Below the pieces are notes generated by a model. The model was not told the origin of the DNA and searched no databases. It saw only the letters and a list, made by a program, of their open reading frames with translations. A program made the position numbers and the translations under genes. DNA of 64,000 nucleotides from Trichobilharzia regenti (Eukaryota; Platyhelminthes; Trematoda; Strigeidida; Schistosomatidae). Shown here piece by piece: positions 44,350 through 56,280 of this stretch. Position 1 is the first letter of the stretch. Each line of letters opens with the position of its first letter. The stretch spans positions 118,931,842-118,995,841 of the forward strand of contig OX235270.1 in the NCBI GenBank assembly GCA_944472135.2, in the 5' to 3' direction.

Positions 44350-45667
44350 ACGTAATGCTAAAAACCCGATTGTGTAGGATTATTATTGTTTACAGATAAA
44401 CTGATTATTGCATACGCTGATTTTTTGCTTAAAAATGAACTCTCTGTGTAAGTGTGATAAAACTGTTTCTGTACATAAACTTAATAATGTCTCTGGACTG
44501 TAAACAGATGAGGAGAAGCCAACGAAATAACTGATGGTACTATTTTATTCTGCAAAAGCCGTTGTTCTTGCTTTATTTAAAAAGCTAAGAATTATTTGTT
44601 GTTTAAAATTCATTTAAATTTTTGATGAAATTGTGATTTTTATATAATTTTAAGTTCTATTTCGTTGCCTGATTTATTTACCTTGTACTGAAATAGATAT
44701 AATATTTTCGATAGACGATGAATGTTTTTTGTTCACTAAATCTTACATAAATCAGATTTATTGTTGGAGTTTTTAAAATTAAATTATCTAGATGACTGCT
44801 AATCATTTATTCATTTTAAAGAAATGTTTAACGAGTTAAAAAGATATAGCAAGTCATCTGAAATCTATTTGCCATATCTCATGAGCGTCGCTGAAAACTC
44901 CTGAAAGTTTCTTCTGTTGCCAGCTATCATTCATGATTTATGACAGATTTCTGAGGAATAAGATCGCACTTAGTTACTTCATTCTCCTTTTGCCTACCCT
45001 GTCTTTGTTTGGCGTTGTATTTTTCTCCCGTCAGGAGATGAAACCAGAAAGCATTGGGAATCTGTATCGCTCTAGTTTGGAGCTCATTCATGGTACACAT
45101 TCATGGCCTATTAACATTCAAATCATTGTTATTCAGATTCAGAGATGACAGCATTTTGTGCTCACGTACTACCCTGGAATTTAATAGCTCACTCAATCTA
45201 ATATTTGTCATTTTAAGAGAGATGGCACAATCGCCGTCTAATTTCGTCGCTACCAGTCCTCATACTCTGACTGATAGTGACAACACTGCTCAGTACTTTA
45301 TATTAGAATTTTAAGAAACTGATTTCAGTAAAGTGTAGTGAGGCAGTTTGTTTACTTTGGGTTTATATGGAGATTCAGCCGATTTTAATGTAGTATTCAC
45401 AGACCATAAAGTAGTGAGCTATCCAGCGTCCCAAAAACCCCGTGTGCATGTGTGTGTGTGTGTCGTTGAATTTGTACGCACTTCCAATTGTGGAATTTTT
45501 TTCCCCACTCACCCTTACTCCTTGTTTTGTATTTATGTATGATAACTTGAATGATACTAAACTTTGAGAAAAACAATTTATTATCAATAAGAAGTAAGCA
45601 TGAAAGCAGAAGTGGATTGAAAACCTACTGTATTTCATTCGTAATGATAGAATTGTAACAACAGAAG
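44350..45667. other. No gene supported
   Basis: Overlapping + strand frames at 44933-45148, 45054-45314 and 45348-45542 have no splice context or recognised motif. A (GT)n run lies at about 45446-45464. Confidence 0.35.
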
Positions 45668-45968
45668 ACAAGGGCCAGGCAACAGATTGTTTATTAAGGA
45701 AATCAACACATATATACAGATTTTCATGTACATTATTATAGATTATTGTTAGCAGAAAAACACACTCCTCTGACTGGTTGTTTCTCACTGAAAGTTAACC
45801 TTCCATCTCTTTGTGGCTGTTTCTTTAATGTCAGATCATCTATACGTTAACTGTATCCGCCTACGCAAAGCCTTTGTTATCACTTTTCTTACGACCGATA
45901 TTTGGGACATAAACATTGACGTAAATTACTGTCCACCAATTTCGACTAACAGCCGGCTCTCACTACAG
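45668..45968. repeat. Dispersed repeat, possibly solo LTR, second copy
   Basis: Matches 5657-5998 in the same orientation (GACAAGGGCCAGGCAACAG, CATGTACATTATTATAGATT, ACATTGACGTAAATTA, CAGCCGGCTCTCACTACA), with about 20% divergence and fewer internal repeat units. Confidence 0.4.
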
Positions 45969-47661
45969 AAATAACAGTAATAATAAATTCCATGTTGGAG
46001 TATGTTGTATTGGTTTCCCCTCTTTGGTGTCTAAACTTTTTGAATTTTCAAGTAGATGTTTGAAATCGTATTACCCTATTTTCTTCGTAAGTGTTCTTCA
46101 AGAAAAATCAAAATTCTATAAGAGGATTCTGATGCTATAAACTTGAAAAACAATAAAATCTATTACCATGATATCTTCATATCAGTAGATTTCCGCTAGT
46201 GTTCATATAGCTATATACCACGAAATAGAATGTAGTACCGCAAATTCCTATACATATGATGCGCGCACAGGAATACATGAAGGGATAAGGAAATTCAATT
46301 AGTCTGCAAAAATAATTCACTCTTTTCTAAAAGTAATTGTCAGTTTGTTTCTGGCTAAGCAGTAAACCGATGATGATGATGGAATTTCTAAGAGTGGATT
46401 TGAAAACTACTGTAATTCTTTTTGTATTAAAAGCAGGAAGGAATGCGGGTATTGACGTAATAGGATGTTAAATTTATACGAATACTGAAACTTATCCTGG
46501 TCTTCTGAATTTCTGTTGTACATCCACGGTAAAAACTGGGTCCAAGTTGAATAAAGAATTTTGAAGTCTTAAACAACGCGTGTAGAAGACAAGTAATGAG
46601 AGATGATGACTGTTATTCCACAGGTGTATTACAAGTGAAATAAGCGACAATAATAAAAGGTTTGAAAGTATTCTAATCATATGTAGTTGAAGAACATGCT
46701 TCACTGGAGCATACAACTGGGTTTATAGGATACCCATAAGCAGACGAAATTTTTGGGATCAAGTATATTTCACCGAATACTTTATAATGTGAACTTTTGC
46801 AGGAGTTCGTAAATAAACCTTTCACTGAGAAACGCTTACACTGAACTTCAGCGAATCTGCTTAGGTGGAGATATTGTCTCAAACATTTTTTGGTCAACCA
46901 ATTTTCTCCATCAGTTTTCACGCAATAGAACTGTCCAACACGCAAGTACATTTGGTTCTACTTATCGTCTGTGTTCAGTATACTGGGTGAAAACAGCTAG
47001 TCATCATCTCAAGGTTGTCATCTATATTAAGTGTTTCATTCAGGTAGCCCAGGTGGAGAGTAAAGTTGGCTAACAGAATTACCATACTGACACTTATACC
47101 AAACCTATTTTGCATATTTACTCTTGTTAAGGAATTTTTGACCCTGTATAACTGCTAGGATGATCTTTTCAACTTAATTGAACTATCAGTGCAAGTGAAG
47201 TTTGTTGGCTGTGATATAATTGAGAAAACATGGAATTGGCTGGAGCAGAGCACTGTTAAACAGGAATTCCACAGCAAAAGAGAACTTGGCTTTTTGCGCA
47301 GTGCTTACGTCATCAAGAGGAATCATTTTATGACGTGGTTTGGTATAAGATCTTGTACAGGCAAGAGAATCTCTGTATTCCCCTATTGAAACTGAACTTG
47401 CTATATCCAGATGAGATTATAGCGCTTCTGTGTCCTGTGGATTATTAGAATACCGCATGATTGGAGCATACTCAATTAACTTGGATTACGGAGATCATGG
47501 GGTTGATAATTAACCTGCTTCTTAACATATGCATTCTAGATTGCGTACAATAAAATAATGAATGTCGAAATATGACTAAGCCTGAATACTTGGCGTACAG
47601 AAACGATAAGTTGTGCTACACTTCAAAAGTGAAAAACGAAAGATAACACACTTGTAATTAC
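45969..47661. other. No gene supported
   Basis: Open frames at 46492-46716 (-), 46673-46951 (-) and 47189-47389 (+) lack motifs or splice support. Confidence 0.3.
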
Positions 47662-47677
47662 AATGATTCTAATAAGT

Positions 47678-47865
47678 TATAAGTTTCCAGACCGTAGGTG
47701 TTACGAATTTCCTGGAATAATTTGAGCGCCGAGTCAGATTGATTCATTATAAATTATTTAAATTAATCCCAGCGTGTTAAGAAAATCAAAACAAGATTTT
47801 TATGAACGTTTCGCCGTGTAAGCCACAGCTTCTTCAGCAGATTTATTCGGATTATAATTAATCAT

Positions 47866-47899
<34 letters not shown>

Positions 47900-48029
47900 A
47901 CTATATATTTTGATGATTAATTATAATCCGAATAAATCTGCTGAAGAAGCTGTGGCTTACACGGCGAAACGTTCATAAAAATCTTGTTTTGATTTTCTTA
48001 ACACGCTGGGATTAATTTAAATAATTTAT
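47678..48029 (+). mobile_element. Palindromic insertion with a hammerhead-like core
   Basis: A 16-base direct repeat, AATGATTCTAATAAGT, lies at 47662-47677 and 48030-48045, so everything between looks like one insertion. It holds two 125-base arms (47744-47868 and 47910-48034) that are perfect reverse copies, separated by 41 bases of mostly AT repeat. Each arm carries, pointing outward, CTGCTGAAGA, AGCTGTGGCTTACACGGC, GAAACGTTC, which resembles a hammerhead: CTGAAGA core, stem II GCTGTG/CACGGC and GAAAC, with one extra A before stem II. This layout suits a terminal repeat of a PLE. The first 66 bases (47678-47743) are unique. Confidence 0.75.
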
Positions 48030-48093
48030 AATGATTCTAATAAGTATTTGCCATTAACAAATAAGAAAAATGAAGAACAGTAATCACGTTGAA

Positions 48094-48262
48094 GCGTCGG
48101 TGGCACAGCGGTAGATGGCTCGCCGACCATACATGTGGCCCGGGGTCCGTTCCCCGGGTCGACGCACACCTTTACCCCACTAAGCCAGTAATAAGACTGG
48201 TAAAGAAGGATAGCTTGGTTTGAGGCTAGCAACCCCATCCCGTTAAAAATAATAAACACTAC
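48094..48262 (+). mobile_element. tRNA-headed SINE, family B, 3'-truncated
   Basis: Head GCGTCGGTGGCACAGCGGTA, B box GGTCCGTTCCCC, then CCTTTACCCCACTAAGCCAG and GAGGCTAGCAACCCCATCCC, ending near AATAATAAACACTAC. The RTE-like end is missing and the next hammerhead element begins directly. Confidence 0.8.
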
Positions 48263-48267
48263 TCAAG

Positions 48268-48436
48268 TGTTGGTTTGTAGGGATTTGATTGGTTTCACGA
48301 TTTCATCATGAGCTGACATTAGTTAGAGAACCATTGGAAAACCTGGGAGTACTGGACAGCTGTTTCGTCCTAGTTTGGGACTCTTCAGCAGTACGCACCC
48401 ACCGGGATTCGAACCCGGGACCTTCCGGTTACAAGG
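48268..48436 (-). mobile_element. Hammerhead SINE, left arm of a pair
   Basis: On the - strand: CTCGCCTTGTAACCGGAAGG, B box GGTTCGAATCCCGG, the hammerhead at 48349-48394 and the tail up to CCAATCAAATCCCTACAAAC. It abuts its + partner with almost no spacer. Confidence 0.85.
48349..48394 (-). ncRNA. Hammerhead ribozyme, all core bases kept
   Basis: On the - strand: GTACTG, CTGAAGAG, TCCCAAACTAGGA, CGAAAC, AGCTGT, C, CAGTAC. Stem I is a perfect GTACTG/CAGTAC, CTGANGA is present (N is A), stem II pairs GTCC with GGAC, GAAA is present, and the cleavage triplet is GTC. Stem III is ACAG/CTGT with no loop, so a single unit could only pair two base pairs with a four-base loop; pairing between two units is an alternative. 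Confidence 0.7.
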
Positions 48437-48560
48437 CGAGGGTTCGAATCCCGGTGGTTGCTTACTGCTGAAGAGTCCCAAACTAGGACGAAACAGCTAT
48501 CCAGTACTCCCTGGTTTTCCAATGGTTCTCTAACTAATGTCAGCTCATGATGAAATCGTG
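48437..48560 (+). mobile_element. Hammerhead SINE, right arm of a pair
   Basis: Starts at the B box (GGTTCGAATCCCGGTGG), then TTACTG, CTGAAGAG, TCCCAAACTAGGA, CGAAAC, AGCTATC, CAGTACTCC and the tail TGATGAAATCGTG. Stem III is damaged (CTAT for CTGT). Confidence 0.8.
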
Positions 48561-49955
48561 AAATAAACACTACTGCTGTAGCTGTTGCCTGAAGCCCTGT
48601 GTCACACTGAGCACGTAAAGGAATAGAAATCCACGTCTTATTGCTGGCCAGTAACAGAGATAATAGGAAAATATGGGCAAACAGCAACAGTACAACCTTA
48701 GTCAGAAAATTAGTTACTTGATAAGTTTTAAGAACTGGCTAACAGCTGATTTGAGAAGAGATGTATGAGAAGCTCACCTTTAGGATTACAGTACAATTCA
48801 AAATAGACTTTCTAGTTAGGCTAACTGGAGTGACACTTATGTAGTTCTTCATCCGCTTATCGAATTTTTCATGAAAATCGTTAAGAATTTATAAATGCAG
48901 TCCGTACACCGACATAGATATCGCACAATTTTTTAGATGTTTACTCGCCTACTTGCGAGTAGTTAGAATTTCACAAAATAAAAAACAAACATTTACGATG
49001 TGCAATAATTACCTGAAATCTTCGTGATAATAGTGCAACTCTTTAAGTATTAACCGATATATTTAAATAAGAACAATCACAAATAAGCATGTGTTCTCAT
49101 CAGTGGTTCTTATACTTTCTTCGATTTCCTAGGCGTCTGAAGAAAAAGGTCTCTTGTGTTATCAACCCTCTGTTTTTAATGAGAAGCGAAAAATTTGACA
49201 TATGTTAGCACAGAGCAAAGTGCAAATCTGAGTCACAACAGGATTCCAAGTAGTGACTTTTCAGACTAGCTTTACTTTCAGTCGTCACATAACAGTCTAC
49301 TAATCAGAAGGCTTCTTGAAAACGTCTCACCAGATAATTAAATATTGTTAATCTTCTATCCCTTCGTGAAATCTGTCTGAACATTGTACGCCTCAATGAT
49401 TTCTAAAGCGTAAGCATTTTATTTCATTCGTTTCTAAAACGAATAAGGCAGTCTAATCATGTGGATTTTAATCACTACTGCTATCAATCCATGCTATAAC
49501 CTTATCATTTAGAAAAAAAATCAGGGAGTCGAATACATATGGCATACATATGTTAAAGGTTTTGTTTTTTAATGTCTTAAAAATTATGTTCCATGGATAG
49601 ATTATAACTCAGTTTTGTTTCTCAGAGAGAGAAAAACAATATGTGATTAGAAAAGGCACTGGCTTTCTTAAATATAAATATGAATATGTTATAATTACCG
49701 ATGATTTGGTTAAATTTACACAAGCATATATGTTGGATTTATTATTCATATTATTATTACTACTAACTACAAAGTGGAAATGATGCTTGGGTTTCATTTT
49801 TTGCAAAACAAAAGGTTAATTTCATTAATAAGTTTTGATGATAGCTATTCACGATACTGTATGTGTTAGATTTTATTGACTGTCTTTTGAATTCACTAGT
49901 GTGTTTGTGGTATCGAGTATTATTTTTGCTGTCATTCATCTATGCTTTGCTTATG
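48561..49955. other. No feature supported
   Basis: AT-rich. No exon or known repeat. The - strand frame at 49609-49806 has no support. Confidence 0.35.
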
Positions 49956-49959
49956 AAGT

Positions 49960-50130
49960 GAAATATAGGACTTCAGAGACACATCCTCAATGCATTCAGT
50001 CGCCTAGCATTATTTTCAGCTAACTCTTCTTCGGCTCAAAAGCCTTCATTTTTTCTTCACATGAATTCCTCCTTGTCACCTTTAGATGCCTAACCTGTGG
50101 CTTCCTATTCGAGCCTTACGCAGAGAGTCT
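49960..50130 (-). mobile_element. RTE-like LINE 3' tip, degraded
   Basis: On the - strand: AGGCTCGAATAGGAAGCCAC, GGTGACAAGGAGGAATTCAT and a tail-like AGTCCTATATTTCACTTC, corresponding to the last 170 bases of the family. Confidence 0.5.
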
Positions 50131-50139
50131 TCTCCCTGT

Positions 50140-51225
50140 CTAGTATTTTGTATTTAGACGGTATATCAATAAAATCAAGCCTGAGCGCCAGTGATGTTGG
50201 CTAAGATATGCTGTGCACATTCCATTTTATATCCTCCATACCATCCATGGTTTTGATAAAAAAAAAATAAGAATATGTAATCTATCTGACATGTTTAACA
50301 TATATGCCTAATATGTTTTGAACAGTCTGATTACACACATACTTGTCATACACATTTATCTAAAACTTTAACAGAGTGTTAAGGGTCGAAACAGCACCAG
50401 TATAGGTTGAGATCACATGCTACAGGTTAAAGAGAAAAAACAGAGGAAAATATACGGTGCATATGGTCACAGGTACATGATAAGAACCCACCGATCTCTG
50501 AAGGTTAGGGCTACATTGTATACTGTACTGAGTCAATTTACTGTTACGCTTAATTTACCTTGGTAATAATCAATAAAATTGATCATCATCTGTTAATGAG
50601 ACCGTTCGACATGCACTGTGCAGCTACGTCGCATTGTTCAGATAAACTCTGTCTTTTAATAACATCATCAAAATCTGTCAAAGGGATTAACTGTTTTAAA
50701 CAGTACATTTCAAAGCGGTCGTAACAGTAAATAAAATCACCTAACTCAAGGGGCCCTGGAAATATACATCCGAATTCATGACCTATCATACAGAGGGGTC
50801 ATATAGTTGATTTTAACACCAATCTTAAACCCGCAAAAATTTGATGAAGGCCTATCTGTGAAAAACATATGTTCAAAAATTACTTGTTATCACACTTAAG
50901 TTACTTTGCTTGGACTCAGTTTCTGAGTGAAGTGTTGCCTGAGTAATAATATTTTTCCTTTCTTCCGGCTTAACTTTCATTCTGAACTTCAGTCCTCGAA
51001 TTAACTCTCCGACCTCTACTGATGGAATTTCCAGCTTTTGTACTCTGCTGAACTAGTACATAAATATGTATGCAATTGTTTGATAAGTGCTCAAAAAGAC
51101 ATCAGTTCTCCTTATTGTTCTTCTAGAATTGATAAAATGGAACAAGTCATATCTAACTGCATTCCTTATTATCTTCTTATGATACAAATAACTGAACACA
51201 CAAGCAGCGTAAGGATTGCAGTTTA
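50140..51225. other. No feature supported
   Basis: Open frames at 50586-50789 (-) and 51038-51226 (+) lack motif or splice support. Confidence 0.35.
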
Positions 51226-51229
51226 GTGG

Positions 51230-51808
51230 AAATGAAGCATCGTTTGAACTACAGGCGGAACGTATTAGGGTGTCAAAACCAGAATCGGAAAGACGACGCA
51301 CATCTTAATCACTCTAAAATCAGTGTGGAAATCCAATGCACGCAGTATAAAGAAGATAATTCAAATTTTTAACACAAATATTAAGTCAGTTCATCCAAAT
51401 GGTTCAGAAACTTGGTGTGCCATGAAAAGCATTTCCAACAGCCTGATTCAGATTTTTATGAACATCTGCCTTCGCTGGATCCACACTGAATGTCATATGG
51501 CCTGCGAGAAAGAGTTAGCTACACGGAGCTGTGGGAGAAATCAACCAATAACCTGTTGCTCAGCAAATACGTAGAAGAAAATGGAGATAGATTGGACAGT
51601 CTCTGCGGAAACTGCTGAGTGACACTGTGCGCCGGAATCCTGAATGAAACTTGAATGGGAAACGACGAGTGATGGTGACATGAAGGAGGTTGTGTGATTG
51701 GAAAATGAGAGTCTATAGGCAGTCATGAGGCCAGTTGAACAAAAACGAAGAGAACACGATGCTGTTAAAACCCCTATTTTCCACTAGTAACCTAAGGGAG
51801 TAATAATA
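51230..51808 (+). mobile_element. RTE-like LINE 3' fragment
   Basis: The + strand shows the RT C-terminus in broken frames: KTRIGKTTHILITLKSVW-like at 51280, SIKKIIQIFNTNIKSVHPNG (about 51340-51400), then SLIQIFMNICLRW, ending with AAACCCCTATTTTCCACTAG and AGTAATAATAATAG at 51808. Stops throughout. Confidence 0.65.
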
Positions 51809-51814
51809 ATAGTA

Positions 51815-53500
51815 CCGTCAATATTTTAAGGTTCACGGGACCTAAACATTCCATGTGAGTCTTGTTCACATCTAAAACTAAAATTAATAATCTGACATTA
51901 TTTTTCGGTTAAGAGGCTCCAATTTTTTCTTAACAAAACATGTGCTGTAGCATAAAGTTAGTTAGCCAAAATTCAACCGTAAGAAGCATCTTAGAATCAA
52001 AACTCTGTCGACATTTTCTGCAGACAGTTCAGGGTCAGAATGACTTTCATTCACTTTCACATCGTAAACCAACATATTATCAGTGTATCACAAATAGAAG
52101 CATTAAAATAAAAGAATAAACAGGGACAAATATAAATGATAAGGATCAAGTGAATATATGATATGCAAATGTAAAAATAATAAATAAACAGTCTAGGAGA
52201 AAAACGGATAATAACTACAAAGTTAGATGGAGCATCCAAGCAAGTTATAAACAGTGTTATTGGGTCGCTTAGCAGGAATTTTCCAAACAATCTCTCCGTT
52301 GCAGTAATATCTAATTACATCCCACCACAGTGTCCATATTCTACGCATAACATCCTCGACATTTCACCGCTTGTGAAACACGTATCATCTGATATTGTTA
52401 GTTTTACACATGATTCTGCGTTGATAATTCCAGTCTGAACTAATGAGCCTCATTCTAACTAACATCAGAATTCTTAACCGAATAAGATTGGTCATTTTCA
52501 ACCAAAAATGCTACTGTATTGCGAAATATCACAAATATGAAATACTGAGATGTTCTCCAATTTCAATAAGATATGGTATTTAAATTTATCTCTGAGTTAT
52601 ATTCAGTTATATTTCCTAATGTATTTACGCTGAATCAGCATATGTTTTGTTTTAAGCTTACCTCATTCTTAATGATGCTATCTAAATGGCCAAAAAAAAA
52701 TCTTGCCAGAAATTTGAATAATGTCAAAACACACGCAATACAGTAAACACTCATCTCTTGTTTCCCTCACTTTTACGCCGAATCCTACTCCACTTTAGTG
52801 GGTGTTTTGAAACAAAACTGCTGTGATTTCAGTAGTTTGATATTTCCTCTCTCAATAAAAAAACACATTAGTCATTAAGTTAAGCACCTAGAATAAATTT
52901 TATGCAGTTCAAAAAAGTACTCTGTTTTCGTTCTCCCCATACTGTTCATCATCACCTAAAATAACTCCAACTGAGTTGTATTACTCCTTTGGTGTAAAAA
53001 AAAGAGAAATTAAAAAATTACCAGACAGAGTTGTTATCACCAGGATAAAATACACCAAAAACGTTGGAAGAAGTCAACGTGACGAGAAAATTATTCTTGG
53101 TAAAATGAAAATTCTTTTTTTCAGCTTCCGTAACACTGCAAATAAACAAACAAGCAAACTAAGACACTAGTATACGTGAAAGGATTTTGTTACAGTGTGC
53201 TCTGTGTAAGATTATGTTTTACAACAAAGGCTGAAAACAAATTGAAATCTACGCATACACAATAACAACGACAAAATAACTGAAAAATTAAACAAAAACC
53301 CAGCTTTTTGTTGTTGTTGCTGTGGTTGTTGTGGTTGCTGCTGCTGTTGTTGTCTGTTTTTAATGGTATAAAAATTTTCTTCAATTTATTTCTGCAAAAT
53401 GAAATAAAATGGGGAAAATTGAACCACTGATGAATGACTGTGCTTATTATTGGATAAAATGTAACTGCTACAGTCAGTGATTCATCCTAGTCGAAAATGT
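51815..53500. other. No feature supported
   Basis: No gene or known repeat recognised. The 53190-53384 - strand frame is a (TTG)n/(CAA)n low-complexity stretch. Confidence 0.35.
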
Positions 53501-53502
53501 AT

Positions 53503-53504
<2 letters not shown>

Positions 53505-53537
<33 letters not shown>
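53505..53537. repeat. (AT)n microsatellite
   Basis: About 16 perfect AT units. Confidence 0.95.
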
Positions 53538-53541
<4 letters not shown>

Positions 53542-53944
53542 CTTTTTCTAATGTATTTCCGTCTCATTTGTGACTGCAATATCTTCTGTCATCTTGGTGA
53601 TTCACTCACTTTTTTATTACTGAACAACTTTATTAAATTCAGTGAGTGTTCTGTATAGTTTTTTTTAAATAAGTGAGTTGATCTCGGGTTTCACTGATTA
53701 GCTTCATTCAAACGCACTTCTTACTTGAAACTGAGATCAGATAATAGTTATAGCTTCTTGGTTTTGTTAATGTGTGGACTGGTTGATTTCTGATGGTATA
53801 CACTTCATTGTTCATCTAGACAACATAGCCAGAGCTAAAAATGAAATTATGATGTTGTCTATAAATGACGAGGGAAGCTTCGAAACCGCAGCTGGTTACA
53901 AAGCGTCTAGCTAAGCAGCTACTCCATTCCATTACTTTACTGTT

Positions 53945-54174
53945 GCGTTGGTGGCATAGTGGTTACGACACTCGCCGACCATGCACATGGTCCACGGTTC
54001 GATCCCCAGCCGACGCACCCCTTTACCTCGCTAAGCCAGTAATAGGTCTGGTAAACAGGTAAGGTTGGGCATGAGGCTAGTAACCCCATCCTGTAAAAAT
54101 AAGCAACACTGCTACGAAAACTTCAAGCCTCTAGCTTGGAGCCCTATGTTCCACTGGGAACGTTAAGGGAAAAA
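53945..54174 (+). mobile_element. tRNA-headed SINE, family B, full length
   Basis: Head GCGTTGGTGGCATAGTGGTT, B box GGTTCGATCCCCAGC, acceptor-like CCGACGCA, then CCTTTACCTCGCTAAGCCAG, GAGGCTAGTAACCCCATCCT, and the RTE-like end GAGCCCTATGTTCCACTGGG with AACGTTAAGGGAAAAA. The full family structure is visible. Confidence 0.88.
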
Positions 54175-54479
54175 CTGTTATAACTCTGTTGATGTGTCAG
54201 GTTGATATTCATTTGAATTTGGGAAATTTTGCGCTAGTAAATATATATTCCGAAGTTGTGAATTTCTGATTTTATTAGATGGAAATCTTGTTGACATCTA
54301 CTCACACATCATCTCCTAATACAGAATCTTTGACAACTCCTTGAGGTTTATATGAAATTACTTAATTGGTTGTAGGTGAAGAGAGAGAATCCAAGACGCG
54401 AGTTTCGCTCCATTTCATGATTGGTCAACTAGTGATATTGTTCCTAACTACACTCGACGGCCTTTACTCACGGGAATCC

Positions 54480-54540
54480 AGGTACATCTGGCTGATGAGT
54501 CATAAGGCAGGACGAAAATCACATCCCAAATTCTGTATTT
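54480..54540 (+). ncRNA. Sm-alpha-type hammerhead remnant
   Basis: Reads GGTACATCTGG, CTGATGAG, TCATAAGGCAGGA, CGAAAATCACATC, CCAAATTCTG. The CTGATGAG and CGAAA strands are canonical and stem II pairs GTC with GAC. Stem III and the 3' strand of stem I (CCAAAT for CTGGAT) have decayed, so activity is unlikely. Confidence 0.6.
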
Positions 54541-54569
54541 AGACACCTCATTCCAATTAGTGAAATTAT

Positions 54570-55655
54570 AACTTTTTTCTGTAGTCAGTGACATAATAGA
54601 CAACAGAATAAAGCACTTTTGACTAGATAGCATTTGTGTGAATAGGAAATGACTAATTATGGATCTGGATACAGCAAAATTCACGGTGGCTATAGGGCGA
54701 ATATCAATTAGCTTGTCGGTTGGCATTCATTAGGCAACTTTGAAAATAAATAAATTGGGCTAGATAATCGGACAAGGGTGTTGTAACCTACAGACAGATT
54801 TGTGTATTTATTAAAGGTTACCTACGGTATTCCTATGATTTTCTCATCAAAGTATTCAAAATGTTCCTTGTCTCGTAATTTATAGCGAACCTGTTAGGCT
54901 ATCAGAGGTACCTATACACACATAAACTGAGATCCTGTTAATTTAAGGAATTGGAAACTGGAAAAAAATTTGCAATAAGGATATAAATGAAACGCAATAA
55001 AAGAAAACCCTAGTAAAATTCAGGGCAGAGATAAAGTCTGTTATAGAATTTCTTGAAAAGTCTATGTCTGCTCGTCTGATTTCTGTCAACAGTGATTCTT
55101 CACGTTAGACGGCTGGAGGTAGTCAACAGGAAGTCATGAATCTAGGTAGAGTACTTGCTTTCAAGGTGTAACTGCTACTTTTAACGATCCTACCGATTAC
55201 TGCCAACCGTCTAATATCAGTTCAGAATGCACTACGATGGCAAGTCGCTTAGCTTGGTTGCGACATTGTAGATCTCACTAACATTATGGAGTATAAGCAC
55301 GATATTGATTACCACCTAGTGACCAATCAATATAATCAATGGGTTTTCTTCAAGTATTCTACGCAGAATGCAAATTTGTATTTGAAATTTACTGCATCTT
55401 CATTTCTTTTTTGTTGTTATGATAACTCTAAGTATTCGTTACTCTTCAGCCAGTCAAATAAACAGAGACCAAAATATTTACTTGTTTCAGGGTTAAAAAC
55501 GGAAATCAGACTTGGTAAATCAGAAAAACATTTTATATTTCAGGGTTTTTAAATCAATAGTAGCTAGCAGATTGAAAAAGTCAGGTTACTGATACACTGT
55601 AATGAATACACTTCTTTTGTTTAACAAACAGAAAGATTGAGCGAAGAAATATTTA
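54570..55655. other. Mostly unassigned; possible family C body at 55105-55230
   Basis: ACGGCTGGAGGTAGTCAACA at about 55110 is similar to the body of the family C repeat at 58137 (GGTTGGAGGCAATCGGCAGG). The 88-codon open frame at 55286-55552 has no splice context or recognised motif. Confidence 0.35.
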
Positions 55656-55659
55656 AGTG

Positions 55660-55821
55660 TTGGTTTGTAGGGACTTGATTGGTTACAGGATTTCACCATG
55701 AGCTGACATCAACTGGAGAACCATTGGAAAACCTGGGAGTACTGGACAACTGTTTCGTCCTAGTTTGGTACTTTTTAGCAGTACGCACCCGCCGGGGTTC
55801 GAGCAAAGGACCTAGGATGAA
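55660..55821 (-). mobile_element. Hammerhead SINE, single - copy
   Basis: On the - strand: TGCTCGAACCCCGGC (B box), GTACTGCTAAAAAGTACC, CTAGGACGAAACAGTTG, TCCAGTACTCCC and the tail to CAAGTCCCTACAAACC. Stem I is perfect but the core strand reads CTAAAAAG, so it is inactive. No + partner follows. Confidence 0.75.
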
Positions 55822-55885
55822 AGACTGAGCGAAGAAATATTTACTTTGCAATTAGATCCTCATCTCCGGCTCTACTCTAATATAT
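55822..55885 (-). ncRNA. PLE hammerhead remnant
   Basis: On the - strand: GAGTAGAGCCGGAGATGAGG then ATCTAATTGCAAAG. It aligns with the PLE hammerhead at 24284 (TAGAGCCTGATGAGG, ATCTATCGAAAAG), with the core C-T lost. It lies downstream of, and on the same strand as, the PLE tail at 56281. Confidence 0.45.
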
Positions 55886-56280
55886 ATAGGATTTTTATTA
55901 CAATACACAATAATTTACCAATCAAGTGGCACTGATATATTTGCTGACAATAATTAATCAGTATCAACATGTAAATGGGGTGATAATTAACGAAGAAAGT
56001 TAATACACACAATTAAAAGGGAGAAATGGTTACAACAAGTGGATTGCATAATGCATAATTTTAGAAAAATGAAGAGTAATTAAGGAATAAATAATCTTGT
56101 GCACAGGTTGATTACGTAACAGATTGTTAGAGAAAATAAAACGATTTGGACAATGATAACTTGTAACTAAGGTTGAAGTGGTCAAAAGAATAAAATAATT
56201 TTACAAAGATAACATGTAATTAAAGATGAAGTAGTCAGAAAAATAATGGAATGATTTGGACAGTTATAATTTTTAAAGGT

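Noticed and set aside
48289..48687. Open frames of 60 and 100 codons sharing a sequence
   Set aside because: They are the two strands of the hammerhead SINE pair; the shared peptide comes from the inverted repeat.
49085..49125. CTCATCAG (- strand CTGATGAG) as a hammerhead
   Set aside because: No GAAA strand or stem II partner follows in the required spacing.
55286..55552. 88-codon frame as a gene
   Set aside because: No splice signals, motif, signal peptide or repeat relation was found; length alone is not convincing in AT-rich DNA with this many frames.
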